A stretch of 36,788 nucleotides of DNA from Chara braunii (Eukaryota > Streptophyta > Charophyceae > Charales > Characeae), in NCBI GenBank assembly GCA_003427395.1, contig BFEA01000179.1, positions 100,001 through 136,788 of the forward strand, in the 5' to 3' direction. Positions within the stretch are counted from its first letter, which is position 1. Each line of letters opens with the position of its first letter. The notes under the pieces were generated by a model. It had not been told where the DNA came from and did not search any database. It saw only the letters and a list, made by a program, of their open reading frames with translations. Below are positions 10,257-21,566 of this stretch, in pieces. Made by a program: the position numbers and the translations under genes.

Positions 10257-12530
10257 TCAAGCCGGGGCGAGGGCGAAGTCGACAATCTGAAGGTGGAACC
10301 TGGACGCGGGCGCGGCGTGGAGCCGAAGAGATACCGGCTTGCGTCCATATCGTGCGAGAATGTCTGGAGCTGTTGCTTGAAGTTCCGCACGGGTCAACCA
10401 ACGGTAAGCTCGGTGTATGCAGTATGCAAAATGCACCAAATAATCAGTTGGCCTGTTGCCGTAGCGTCGCTGGGAGATGATGTCCCCGACCTCCTGAAAA
10501 CCGTCCATAGAGGGTGGGTCTTGCGAACGTCTCGCGGGAAAATCGTCATGTTCTGCTGGTGTGTAAAGAGCCAACTTGGAGCAATGAAAGACTGGGTAGA
10601 CGGGCAAGTGGGCGGGCACCTGAATCGTGAAGGAAGGTCCCTCGGGTGCGTCCCCAGCGGGTGCTACGATCGGCCAAGGCCCCATCCATTTCGGGAGGAG
10701 CTTGCGAGAGAGATCTTGTTCAAGGCTGAATTCCTCGGCGGAGACCCAAACGATATCGCCGGCGCGGAATGGGCAAGGAAGACGTTGGCGATTGGCCTTC
10801 TGGCTCATGCGTTGCTGCGTCTTGGCCATTTGATCGTGTGCCTTGACAAGTAGCTCTTGCATCTGACGCAAGAAAAGAAGATGGTCGTCGCTCTCGGTCG
10901 TTCGTGGAGTGATAATGTCCAACGACGAAGTGCCCGGCGAGCCGTGCTCGAACTCGAAAGGCGATATCTCGATAGTCGGAGGATAGAGGAGTTGTAGGCC
11001 AACTCGACATCCGACAGCCGCTCAACCCAGTCCTTCTGGTCGGGGCGGATGAGAGTGCGAAGGAGAACCTACGCGGTCTGATGTGCCCTCTCCGTCTGGC
11101 CATCGGTTTGGGGTGGCGAGCCGAACTTGGCTTGAGAGATGAGCCCCATCGTTTGATGAGCGCCAACAAAAAATCGGACTTGAACCGAGTGTCGCGGTCG
11201 CAGACGATTTCCTTGGGGTAACCCTTGGTTCGAATCCAACCGGCGTAGAGAACCTCGGCCAACTCCGGTGCCTTGGCATGATAGCGACAAGGCAAAAACA
11301 TGGCGAACTCGGTGAGTCGGTCTACCACCGTGAGAATCCCATCCACTCCGGTCTTGTGCTTGGGAACGGGCTGGTAATGTCCATGCCAATCGCTTCCCTT
11401 CGCCTCAACGGGACCGGTAATGGTCGTAACTCGCCGTAGAGACGATGGTTGCGGGATTTCCAGCGTCGACAAACCTCGCATGACGCGCAATAGCGTGTGA
11501 CATCGCCGAGAAGGCCGGGCCACCAAAATCGCTCGCGAAGTCGGCCAATCGTGGGATTGACTCCGAAGTGTCCGGTGGCGGGAGCATCGTGGAACTTGCC
11601 AAGAAGTCGTGAGGATCACTCGGTACGCAAAGAAGGTCCTTCCCCCGCGTGTGGACAAGCAAGTACCCTTCTTGGATCCGGTAGTGAGAAGGCGCCGGAT
11701 TAGGAGAGGAGCAATTTGCGTACTTGTCGTGGAACTCGGGGTCGGCTTGGTAGCCGCAGATGAAGTTGTTCCGCAGGTCATCGTCGATCTCGAAGGTTGA
11801 GTAAACAGCGGTACAATGATCCGGACGCTGTGAAAGAGCATCTGCAAAACGGTTCGACTTCCCGGGAATGTGATCGGGAAAGAAGTCGAACTGGTCGATG
11901 AAAGCCATCCATCGAGCGATGGTGCTGTTGACGGTGTCTTGGGTCTTATAGAAGACCAACGGATTGTTGTCCGTTACCCATCGGAATTGGCTTCGACCAA
12001 GGAGGAAGTGCCGCCACCGCTTGAGCGCGTGGACGAAGGCAAGGAGCTCCTTGCGTGCATCGCCAATGGAATGCACGACAGTCACTTTCTTGCTGAAATA
12101 CTCGACCGGGTGCCAGTCCACACCATCATGTTGCTCGAGGACTGCACCAATGCCACAGCCTGACGCATCCGTAGTGACGCGCGTAGGCAAAAGCGGGTCG
12201 TATATTCGCAAGACCCCCGCAGATAATAGCGCGGCTTTGAGAGCCAAAAATGATTCCCGCGCCTCCTCTTCGAAGTCAAACGGCCGATCCTCGCATTGAA
12301 CCTTGGTCAAGTGGGACGCGATCTTCGAGTAGCCTTTGATGAAACGTTGATAGTAGCCGGCGAGACCAAGGAACGAGCGGACATCTGTGACGTTCCGAGG
12401 CTCCGGCCACTCTTGGATGGCTCGAATCTTGTCCGATAGCGGACTGATGCCCTCCGGTGTGACAAAATGGCCCAAGTATTCCAGCTCTTGCCGGACAAAT
12501 TCGCACTTGTCGCGGTTGGCCTTGTTACGA
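10257..12530 (-). pseudogene. Truncated, frameshifted pol of a Ty3-type (chromovirus-like) retrotransposon
   Basis: In minus-strand order: end of reverse transcriptase (KANRDKCEFV, EYLGHFVTPEGISP, about 12525-12440); RNase H with TTDASGCGIGAVLEQ, ELLAFVHALKRWRHFL, TDNNPL and ADALSQRP, so the acidic positions are present; integrase zinc-binding HH-CC (KFHDAPATGHFGV then CASCEVC, about 11600-11470); integrase core with GMDITSPFP, VVDRLTEF, CDRDTRFKSDF and PQTDGQTE; an integrase C-terminal DIVWVS...KLLPKWMGP; and a chromodomain-like tail with YLVHF and YRWLTRAEL (about 10410-10330). Domains sit in different frames, with shifts near 11620, 11375, 11110 and 10940, so it is dead. The N-terminal half of reverse transcriptase, protease, gag and the 5' LTR are absent. 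It is not the missing half of the intronic element on present evidence. Confidence 0.92.
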
Positions 12531-12960
12531 ACCCCAACATTCGGTTCGGGGCTTCACAAGGCGTTTTCGCGCGGCAACAGGTGGATACGAAGGGTGCATG
12601 TTTTTGAGAAGGTGAGGTTTCTGCGACTACAGGCTTGTCAAATAACCCTCCCCCTAGTGCCAACCTGTTGTCCTAAACCCGCGTCTTGCCTACAACAAGG
12701 TCTTATCCACTCACACCACAGCCTCCCGGCGTACACCACAGCATCATGACGCACATCACAACCTCCTGACGTGTCTCATGCCATTATGTCACTTTCACAG
12801 TTGTCGGACCATCAAGTTTTGTTCTGTGTCCCTTTCATAGCCTTCCGGTGTACTTGACTGTCCAAAAATGTCATTTTGTTTCGAAAGAGGTCATTTTTTT
12901 GAAAACATATATTTATTTATTTTGAAAAAAAGTCTTTTTTTTTTTTTTTTTTTTTAAGGC
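12531..12960. other. Gene-free junction with A/T-rich tract
   Basis: The pol homology stops at about 12530. Beyond it are repeated ACACCACAGCNTC-type words (about 12713-12770), and then an AT-rich stretch ends in a run of about 21 T (12935-12955). No gene is seen. Confidence 0.6.
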
Positions 12961-12987
12961 GGGATGACCGTTAGCTTTTATGGCATT

Positions 12988-13315
12988 GCGTATCTTTCGC
13001 CGATCCACCTCCACATTTGCTTTCCCTTCGTTCAACGCAAATGTATCATTTCTGAAGGGTGTTGTTTGGGAAGGTGTCGTCTATGTATCTTTCGTCGTTC
13101 CACGTCCACGTTTGTTTTCCCTTGTTCAAAGGAAGGTGTTAGTTCTGCTATAAGAGAAGATGTCATGTACGAATCGGTGTTGTTCGGAAAGGACGTTTCT
13201 TAAACGAGCTTATGGTACGGAACACACATTCCCGCACCTTTGTTTATGTTCCTCTGACTTTGCTCCTTTGTTTCTTAAACAAGCGTATGGTATGGAGCAT
13301 ACAGTCTCGCACCTG
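12988..13315. repeat. Two short imperfect tandem duplications
   Basis: GTATCTTTCG-C/T-CG followed by TCCAC-TCCAC-TTTG-TTTCCCTT and GTTCAA recurs at about 12990 and 13085, a period of ~96 bp. TTAAACGAGCTTATGGTACGG and its variant TTAAACAAGCGTATGGTATGG recur at about 13200 and 13275, a period of ~74 bp. No coding function is supported. Confidence 0.75.
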
Positions 13316-13349
13316 TGAAACACACTGCCCGCTTGGCAAGAAGGGAATG

Positions 13350-14400
13350 CAATGGCAAGGTCCACGGTCATCGAGAACCGGGACCGTGCAATGGTATGGC
13401 CCGACGTCCCAAAGGTGACAGTCAAGACCATGGCATGTGCACGGCGGCTAGGGACAGCGGACCATACCATGTCTTCGCCGGCGCCTTCGGGACACCGGAC
13501 CTTACCATCGCATGGTCTGGCGGCCGCAGGACGCCACACCATGCCATGGTATGATCTGGCGTCACGAAGGCGCCATACCATACCAGCACATGGCCCGGCG
13601 CCTCCACGACGCCGGACCATACCTGTGTGTGGTCCGGTGTCCCGAACTTGCGAGCAATGCCATGGTCTGGTCTGTCGCCTTTGGGACGCCGGACCCTGCA
13701 GTGCAACGACCATGTGGTGCGTACCATCATATGCTCCATTGCGTTGTACCGTCCGGCGTGCCGAACGCGTCCAACCTTGCCATTGCCTGGTGTGCTTCGG
13801 CATCCCATGTCGTTTCATGCTGAGGCCATGGCATGGAGGTGCTCGGGATGAAGGACCGTGCCATTGCATTGTAAGCTCCGGATGCAGGGGCGTGTCATCG
13901 CACGATAGTGCCTGGGATGAAGGACCATGCAATCACATTGTGGGACCCGCGCTGCAAGACCCAGGATGAAAGACTGTGCCAGTGCATGGCGACGTGAGAG
14001 ATGAAGGGTCGTGCCATGTCATGGTATGACCCGACGTCCTATGTTTTAGGAAAGAGGATGCAAGACAATGGCAGTGCATGGAAACGCCCGGGATCCAGGA
14101 CAATGCCATTGCATGGTAGGACCGCGCTCCAGGACAATGTCATTGCATGGTATGATCCGGCGTCCCCAACTACCGCGCATGGATAATATCATTTCATGGT
14201 AGGAAACGCCCGGGATCAAGGACAATGTCATTGCATGATAGGACCCGTGCTCCAGGACCCGGGGTGCAGGAGCTTGCCATTGTGTGGCATGACCCGGGAT
14301 GCAAGACCGTGCCATATCATGTGTGTCGTTGCATGCTGGGGCTAATGCATGATAGGTTCTGGGATGGAGGACCATACCACTGCATGGTAACACCCACTGT
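13350..14400. repeat. Degenerate ~45-bp minisatellite centred on CCAT-TGC-ATGG
   Basis: About 1 kb is filled by diverged units of the type AGGACAATGCCATTGCATGG followed by TATGATCCGGCGTCC. Clear units lie at 13390, 13550, 14017, 14100 and 14145. CCATTGCATGG is itself palindromic apart from its centre, and GGACGCCGG/CCGGCGTCC recurs in both orientations. Open frames up to 240 codons occur in several frames on both strands because of the repeat. None resembles a protein. Confidence 0.85.
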
Positions 14401-15470
14401 CGGAGGGCGCGGTGTCCCGACCCTCCTCCGTGCGTCAGGCTTCTACTCAGTACCAGTCCCTCGTTCGGGCACTGTAGCTTGTAGGCATGTTTCCGAACCT
14501 CCGCAACCCTCTAGAGCCCGAGTTATACCGTGCTATGGACCGGCCCATTCGATGCCTGCCCTCTGCAAAAGGGTGCGCCACTGGGCTTTCAATTGGTCCA
14601 CGCAGACTCGGCGCCCAGCTGTACAGCAGAGCACTACCGGCCTGTGGTCGTGGTAGCCGTCGGGTTCGCCCAGGGACGCAGAAGTAAATAGGCCGGCGCA
14701 GTCTTTTCTACTGCGCGCCTATAGGTCCCTAGTCAAGTTATGGATTAGGTGCGTAGGCTCGCTGGTACAGCCGGACAGAAAAGGGGTAAAAGAAAAAGAA
14801 AGAAAAGGAAAAAGGGGAATAGGAAAAGAAAAAGGAAGAAAAGTGTCAGATCCGCGCACATATCTGGGCCCTCGCTTTAGTTTGGGGCGATCTGGTGACC
14901 TCTGACCACGGCGTCGATATGATTTCTTTTCTTTCCTTACTTCGTTTCGTTATTATTATTATTATTATTATTATTATCATTATTAATTTCTTTCAGTTTT
15001 CCTTTCGGCCTGTCATTTCGAGGGAAGGCGAACGGTTCGGGCCTCGAGCTCAAACTGTGGTCTACAGCCTGGGCTAGCTCGACCCCTTGTATTTCACCTG
15101 CGCCAGGCCTGCTCCGCTGAGTGCTGTGCTAGTAGAACCCCTAAAGCAGGGCAACCTGCGGCCGCTTTGGTAGGAGACTTATCACCCCTCGTGTGAGGTC
15201 ATAAGCCCCCTCCTTATCATCGGACACGGGCACCCAATGGTAGTGGGTCAATTCTAGGTTTTAAAGAAGGATAGGCGCCCATTTGTATCCCGTTATGAGA
15301 CCACAGTGTCAAGTCTGGCCTTGCCCGTTGGCGTCTCGCCTTTCCTTTTTCCCCTTCTTGTGTACTTTGCCTTAATTTATTAATAAAAATTTTAGAATGT
15401 TAGAATACACAAATCTGAATAATACTCGAAACTCTCGTTCAGAACACAGGGGCCGTGGTATGAAGAGAGC
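14401..15470. other. No gene recognised; purine-rich patch and (ATT)n
   Basis: This holds a GC-rich segment (14400-14700), an A/G-rich run (about 14777-14845) and an ATT microsatellite at about 14949-14985. Short frames lack signatures. Confidence 0.5.
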
Positions 15471-15479
15471 CTATAAAAG
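15471..15479 (+). promoter_or_regulatory. TATA box candidate
   Basis: CTATAAAAG lies about 170 bases before the ATG of the orphan ORF at 15645, a normal spacing for a Pol II promoter with a short leader. Single TATA motifs occur by chance; the case rests on the good start-codon context downstream. Confidence 0.45.
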
Positions 15480-15597
15480 AGAGAAGAGGTTGGCTATCTA
15501 GCGGCTAGTCTGTGGGTGCTCGCAAACTATCCCGCTGCGCTAGCGCCACGAGTCTGAGGCAAAAGGGTGTAGTGTCAGGGCCCAGTAAGGGCTATCT

Positions 15598-15636
15598 ATG
15601 TGCAGGCGTCTGGAACTAAGTCCCTGGCTATTCTGA
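15598..15636 (+). promoter_or_regulatory. Possible upstream ORF
   Basis: ATG TGC AGG ... TGA encodes 12 residues (MCRRLELSPWLF) and ends 8 bases before the main ATG at 15645. If the transcript starts near the TATA box, this uORF would reduce translation of the main frame. Confidence 0.3.
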
Positions 15637-15644
15637 AAGTGGCT

Positions 15645-16061
15645 ATGGCTGACCGATATGGTCTGCGTGGCTATAGGCCAAGGTACATGAGGTACTCTTG
15701 GATATGGGAACGCGAGGATGAGAAGGGTGCCATGGTTGAGACCATGCTGACCTATGGTAAGCCCACGGGGGAAGTAAGGTTAAAAATTAATGCCAGCGGT
15801 CACCGTGAACAGGAGATGACGAGAGACGAGAGGCTGCAGGCGGCTATTACTGAGGCTCGTAACAGGGCGGAGCGAAGGTGCAGGCAAGACGGGGTGACTG
15901 CTGGCATGCGGGTAACGGTTACTTACCATGAGGACGACTCGTCGACGGGTACCACGACCGGAGAGGTGCAACACAACGAGAGGGACTCTGAAGGAGAGTC
16001 AGAGATGAGCGATCGCGAGGCGGATGTCCAGTCCTGGCATGGATTGGATCAGATCCGCTAA
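15645..16061 (+). CDS. Orphan small protein, 138 aa, unknown function
   Basis: I do not recognise it. The frame is open further upstream only from a GTG, so the first plausible eukaryotic start is ATG 15645 in GTGGCTATGG (G at -3 and +4). The product begins MADRYGLRGYRPRYMRYSWIW, has a central segment VETMLTYGKPTGEVRLKI, a charged helix-like stretch EMTRDERLQAAITEARNRAE, another strand-like MRVTVTYHED, and an acidic Ser/Glu-rich tail ending GLDQIR. There is no signal peptide or membrane segment. The balanced composition and TATA box favour a real gene, possibly single-exon. A mobile-element origin is equally possible, and splicing to further exons cannot be excluded. Confidence 0.45.
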   Translation: MADRYGLRGYRPRYMRYSWIWEREDEKGAMVETMLTYGKPTGEVRLKINASGHREQEMTRDERLQAAITEARNRAERRCRQDGVTAGMRVTVTYHEDDSSTGTTTGEVQHNERDSEGESEMSDREADVQSWHGLDQIR

Positions 16062-19000
16062 AACCACCCGCTAGCTGGACCAGTGGAGGACGGGCCTGAG
16101 GCCAGTTCGGCTCGGCTTAGAGTGAAGCCAGCTGAGGCTGGACCATCGGGGACGAGGCACGAGTAGAATGCGAGACAGCGTGAGGAGGTTGGACACACTT
16201 GGTCTGCACGTGGCACGGCCCAGAGAGAGACTGAGGTGAGGCGGTCAGCAGAAAATGGGGGAGACGAATGATGTGCGGTCAAGCAGTTTACTTGGTGGGC
16301 GTCACTGGTCTTTGCGACGAGAGGAAGGGCGATATTGATGATCTGCAAGATGGCGCTCTTGCAAAAACACTGAACAACTCTCACTGGACGACTAAACACG
16401 CTTCAGTCTCACAGCTGACCAGTAATCAAAGTCGCTAAGTGTCAGGTAGTGGTAGAAGGAGAAGTGACACTCGCTGAGTATGCGAGCTGCTGTCGGGAAG
16501 AGTGGGTTGAGACTAAGTAGGTAGAGTCGGGTCCTGCTACTTCTCCTCCCTGCTACGGGAAATCAGAGAAGAGGTTGCGCGCGATACTCCTGGAATACTC
16601 CTGGTGACTTGGACATGGCAGCTCTCGTCCAAAAGCAAGTGTTGCATTAGTGGGTTGATATGACGGTTTCTCCGTTAAGCTTTGGCGACTGAGCTCCGAT
16701 CTTTTCTTAGAACTAGTGAAGCGTTCGGGGCTGCAAGGCGGTGACGGATGGTAAGGTGGAAAAGAAAGCTATTGCAAGTAGAGGACGTGGAAATGTATGT
16801 ATTTCGGTTGACGTCAGTTGCTCATACTTGAGCTTGGACGAGAGAGAACGTTGTCACATACCAGTGACTTAGGCGGTGCTGCGAGGGAGAAGTCGATTCG
16901 CCCCTCCCTGAAGGTGGGTGATCTGATGTGACAACTTAAGTGAGAGCGGGCTTTTGTGACAGACGCCCTCGGTGTTACCCCGTGAAAGCAACGCGGCAAC
17001 AGTCATGAGAGAATAGGGGACGAATGTTAGTGGCGATGGTACTGGTGTGCCTTGAGTGACGAATGTATGCATGAGAAACGTGTCCGGTGCCGAAATGAGG
17101 AAATAATCGGTTGATGTCTTCGTGAGATCAGAGTCAGCTATTTGGGGCAAGGACTCGAAGGGCTACTACACATTGCAAAGAAAGAAAAAGAAGGGGAAAA
17201 GAGGGATGGCGCACGAGTTTTTCTTGTTGTTAATGTCATCAATTGCGCGGGGATTGGTCCTAGGCTAAGACCAACAATATCGCTACAGAATTTTGAGACG
17301 AGTAAAACATGACTCTATCTGGCAACGAGCGTTTGGATCGAAGTTACGTGAGAGAAAGAAGAGGCGGTATCATCTTGACAATCCCTGGCATTGCCTGATC
17401 ATTCCTTGCTTTGACGCTGCTCCCCTCGTCTTCTGCTTGCACAACCGTGATAGTGAGAGAAAATATGGTCTAATACGAACTAGTTGTCACTAAGTCTCTC
17501 ATTACTCTGTAAGGACACGACGCTTTGTCATTATACTTTTCTGGTTGACGGTTCGCTAGTTGCCTGCTATCTCTGTCAACGAGATATGTGATACTAATTG
17601 TGAGTGGGAGAGAGAATCGAGTTCTCCTCTCTTGAACAGTCGCGCGTCGACTTTTTAATAGGTATATTTGTACCCTTTTCTCTTCGGATAAAGCAATAAG
17701 AGAAAGTCTTGTCAGCTCCTGCTTTCGTTCATGATTGGTCCGGAGAGAGTGGGAAGGAACGATAGGATCATGCATGTCCTCTTTGGATGTTTCTAGTGTC
17801 CTGTCCTTAATTGGTTACTCCAAAGCTGAGATTTGAGTAAAGTAATGGTTAATCACGTACAGACTGGCCTTTGACCTTGTAAGGTACGTGAATGTGGGCT
17901 TGTTATTACAGTTTGTTGGAAGCAAGGTGTCCTCGGATGACTAGCCCTTGCCTTTCTTCCCTATTACCCGTGACCTGATAAGTTTGAGATACCTCACAAA
18001 TTCAGGGAATCGTGAGCTTTGGGTCGGGAAAACTGGTACCGAATCGATGGGTGAGGTGGCTGCCCGTTGGGTGATTGCCTACTCACGTGGCATTCAGTCA
18101 GTGAAAAACTATCAATTTGAGCTCGTCATGATCTCATGATTGATCAGTAAAAGGAGAAGGGGTAAGGCTTTTAAACAGGCAAAACAAATAAGACACCAGC
18201 ATGAGAGTTGATAATGCATGACTCCCTATTCTGTTTAGATGGGAAAGAGGGAGGCAGTACTGGAAAGGGTGGCATATCTCTTGGTTAAATTTCTTCTCGA
18301 CGGAGAGTAATAAAAAAAAAAACTTAGTCGAAAGAGGATACGCGTTCGACGTTCAAATTCGGTTGGTCTCATGAAAGATCCCGGGAAGTACCCCGGGCCA
18401 CTGCAAGTTGTGCTGGTTGAAATTCTAGTTCCGCCTCCATAACCTCTACATTAAAACTCATTTAACTCGGGGAACCAATGGAAAGGGATTGTTTATAGCA
18501 GAGGGCATGGTATTATAACTGATGGTACACAGAGTTGTAGCAAACTCTGTTGGACGGCAGAGTGATACTGACTCTGATGAATATGCTTCGCCTCACCTGT
18601 CCGAACGAAGGGATACTCGGGGTACTCCGATCCTCTTGCAGAACGTAACGGAAACTGTGTTCTGCATCTTCAGCTGAGATCACTCCCTGATGATTTGAAC
18701 TACACTACGATGCACCCAGAGAGGATGACGGGCAAAGGTCATTAGTTAATATAAACCCACTAAGAGGGTCGTGTTCGACGAGAAGTATGGGGTGAAAACG
18801 AACTGTTTTCCCTCTGTCTGAAAATGTTATTGAGCTAACAATACTCCTCTGCGGATATTTGGTCCCTAACATTGGTATTACTGCGGGCAGTTTTTGGGAT
18901 TGGTCCAAGAACTTTCGCAGTATAGCCATTGGGCGTTCGCTGTCGACACACTTATCTAACCGGCACCCGTCATATCTATTTTATTGGAGGCGATGGAAAC

Positions 19001-20072
19001 TGAGACCCAATAATCGACTCTGCACACGGGGGTAGTATAGCCAGCTTCCAATTGGTTGGCCAGTTGAGTCATCTCGAGTTTGATGTGACACTGCAGACCA
19101 GATTCCACTGAGCAGCAGTGTTTCATGCTCCGTATTCAAAGTTAGCCGAGTGCTTCTAGTCTACATTGAGCAGGATATTCAGCTATCGGGGGGGTCAATT
19201 TTTGAGGACCGCAGACGGTTCCGTACAGAAATCTTCGTAAATTTGAGCAGGAGCTGAGTTCTGAATGGGGTTTCCACAGAGTATGAGCGTACGTCCAGAC
19301 AAAACTATCATGCTCAACGTTACAGATACGAAGCGGTCATACCATGAAAACGTGAGAGGGTCTATATAATTCGAGTAAACAGTAAGATTTATTTACCGAG
19401 GCTTTAAGGATCGATAATAGATATTGTTTTGTAGTCTGTGGAGTTCCAGGGCCGAGACAGACGATAATATCCTCTCTGCATCTTGGATGCTATCGGAATA
19501 AATTGAGAGTCAGACAAGGAAAGTGTGCCTAGAGATACTCTGTACTGAGTGAAGGCGATGAGAGAAGGCCTTGGGAGGGGCAAAAGCACTAAGTGTATCA
19601 TGTATCCCATAGAAATAGACAGGAAACCACATGGCACTTTCTCTTTTATTGAGGCCACTGTTCAGGCACGAGGTGTCTTCAATGGCAAACAACAAGAGTG
19701 AAAATAAAAGGTTATCTCATGAGAAACTTATGTAATGCAGCAGAGGCAGACTTATGAGAGAGGAATTATATGGCGGCAATCGAGGCTAAAGGTGAGGGTA
19801 AACATTTAGTCAGTATTTAAGCCATATTCAAGCAGCATTCAAGCAATACCTAGTTAGCATTCAATCTATATTTACTCAGTCATTCAATCAATTCTCAGTT
19901 GGCTAAGTTTTCATCCCGAGTTAATCAGCACCCAGTCTCTCTTACCAGCACTTGCGATCCACATTAACAAGCTAGCATCTCCCTCTAAAAGACTCGAGGA
20001 TCCGTTTCAACACCCACCCCGGTATATGGGTGCAAATCAGTTAATTCCAGTGTGAAGGGTCTTTACAGAGAG
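16062..20072. other. About 4 kb without a recognisable gene
   Basis: Short frames are present on both strands (for example at about 16058-16399, 17470-17775 and 18540-18685), but none has a family signature. A stretch at about 18540-18685 reads SDTDSDEYASPHLSERR in one frame and could be an exon or relic. At about 19800-19910 the words TATTCAAGC, CATTCAATC and TACTCAGTCATT recur as low-complexity sequence. Confidence 0.4.
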
Positions 20073-20324
20073 ATGGGAAATGATGACATTGTGAAAGTGA
20101 CATATTCGCTGCATAGAGGCAGGGCAGAAGGTTGGAAAGAGAGAGTCGTTCATGACACTCATTTTTACTTCAAATTCATGATGGAGCAAGCACTGAAGCT
20201 CGTAAAGGATTAGAAATCCATTGAGTATTGCTTTTACATTTATGGACCAGAGAAAAAAATGCACAGCACCTACTCGTTTATTGAGGTGATTGAATATACC
20301 CGAGCGAAGTCTAAGAAAGCGTGA
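20073..20324 (+). pseudogene. Broken small ORF, possible distant member of the 20-24 kb ORF family
   Basis: From ATG 20073 the frame reads MGNDDIVKVTYSLHRGR ... FKFMMEQALKLVKD, meets TAG at 20211, and continues open in the same frame (KSIEYCFYIYGPEKK ... AKSKKA) to TGA 20322. The second half has a strand-then-helix pattern (YCFYIYGPEKK, then IEVIEYTRAKSKK) like the copy at 23.3 kb. Function unknown. The relationship is weak by eye. Confidence 0.35.
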
Positions 20325-20339
20325 GAGAGCTCAAATTTC

Positions 20340-20640
20340 TTTCCTCGAGGACTTTGCTAGTGTATCTGATCAGTAGACAACACACAACTCTCAGTGCTCG
20401 AGCGTTGTTATCAGTGAGCAGCGCTCAGCAGTGAACAATGCTCAGCGTTGTTATGAGTAACAAGTGTTCAAGTTCAAACTTTGTTATCGAGTGAGCAGTA
20501 TTTCGTGTCGCTATCAAGTGGAAAGTGTTCAATGAGTAATTTTTCCACGTACAATTGGTTCTTCAATCAGTGTTCAATCGGTAATTACTCAATATATAAT
20601 CAGTGCTCAATCAGTGCTTTGTTGGCATCTCGGATGTTAG
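20340..20640. repeat. Low-complexity AATCAGTG/GTGTTCAAT-type region
   Basis: The words CAGTGCTC, TCAATCAGTG, GTGTTCAA and GAGTAA recur many times without fixed spacing. This is probably an ancient degenerate satellite. A long frame through it (20481-20849) is not convincing. Confidence 0.55.
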
Positions 20641-20815
20641 ATATCAGCCAGCAAAACCTCAGATGCTTCCTATCATTAAGAGACCATTGTATAGTAACCC
20701 ATTACTCCAGCGAACTTCAAGCAATACTCAATCAACAACACTTGGCCGACATTCAATTGATATCCAATAAACACTCGTTATTTTACCCGTGTCAGAAATC
20801 AGTATCAATTAGACA

Positions 20816-21566
20816 GTGCGCTTATCCAAGGACACGAGAATCAGTCTGAACACCTTTCTCCAATCCGTGAGTACACTGCAGTCATTCTCAGTCCCGGTGG
20901 CTGTTCTATCCAATCTCAACGAAGTTGTTTCTACGGATACCTTTCAACATCAGTACGTCAGTCCAAATGGCTTTAAGCAAGGAGATCTGTCAATTTTTGT
21001 TGTCCTTATCAGCTTTGAAGGCGATACCGTATATAACATGAGATCCTATGTGAAGAAAGGAAAAGAGACTCATGAGCACTTTGCCTTAGTATGGACTGCA
21101 GCAACTCGGTACATTGAAGAGAGAGAGAAAGAAATAGATGAGAATGAAATGAAGTTGATCCGTAGCTTTGGACCAAAGCTTTACTCGGATTATCCCAGAC
21201 CTCCGATACCTTTCACTCCTACAGATGGCTCTTGCTGAGGCGATCTGATAGATCTGGCCAAGAGGTACATCTCTCCTGCAACGATCGATTATGAGGCAGT
21301 GACCGAACTTTCCAAGTGCCCACATCTCAGACGAGGGATTTTCTCCCAGCCGTATCTTCCTACAATGTGGGAGAAATTTTGTGCCATGGTTGACTTTCGT
21401 ATCATGGGACTTGGATGGAAGAGTTCTGAACTTGCTGGCTATAGGTGGCTCTATATACAGAGACCACAACCTCAGAAAGTACGGGGATATAGCACGAGGC
21501 ACAAGAAACGCACAGCAAAGTGAGAAACTGAGCAGGAGATTCAGAGGGATGAGTGAGGACACTTGA
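20816..21566 (+). pseudogene. Small-ORF family, copy B (broken)
   Basis: The frame contains VAVLSNLNEVVSTDTFQHQY, then IFVVLISFEGDTVYNMRSYV, KKGKETHEHFALVWTAATRY and IEEREKEIDENEMK. It stops at TGA 21236 after PTDGSC, then continues in the same frame (GDLIDLAKRYI ... CPHLRRGIFSQPYL) to about 21430. Homology then moves to another frame (IGGSIYRD ... SEKLSRRFRGMSEDT) ending at 21566. It aligns with the intact copy at 22722-23114 over most of that copy's length and with its 3' extension. It has no ATG at the equivalent start, one in-frame stop and one frameshift. Function unknown. No signal peptide is seen. Confidence 0.6.

Noticed and set aside
13210-13969. Open frames of up to 240 codons on both strands
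   Set aside because: They result from the CATGG/GGCGTCC minisatellite being open in several phases; composition is repetitive and no domain is present.
15600-15644. GTG start extending the orphan ORF by 15 codons
   Set aside because: GTG is not a normal eukaryotic start, and ATG 15645 has a good context.
21236-21238. Selenocysteine-encoding TGA in copy B
   Set aside because: The family copies are visibly decaying (a frameshift in B, a stop in D), no SECIS-like hairpin was seen, and simple pseudogenisation explains it.
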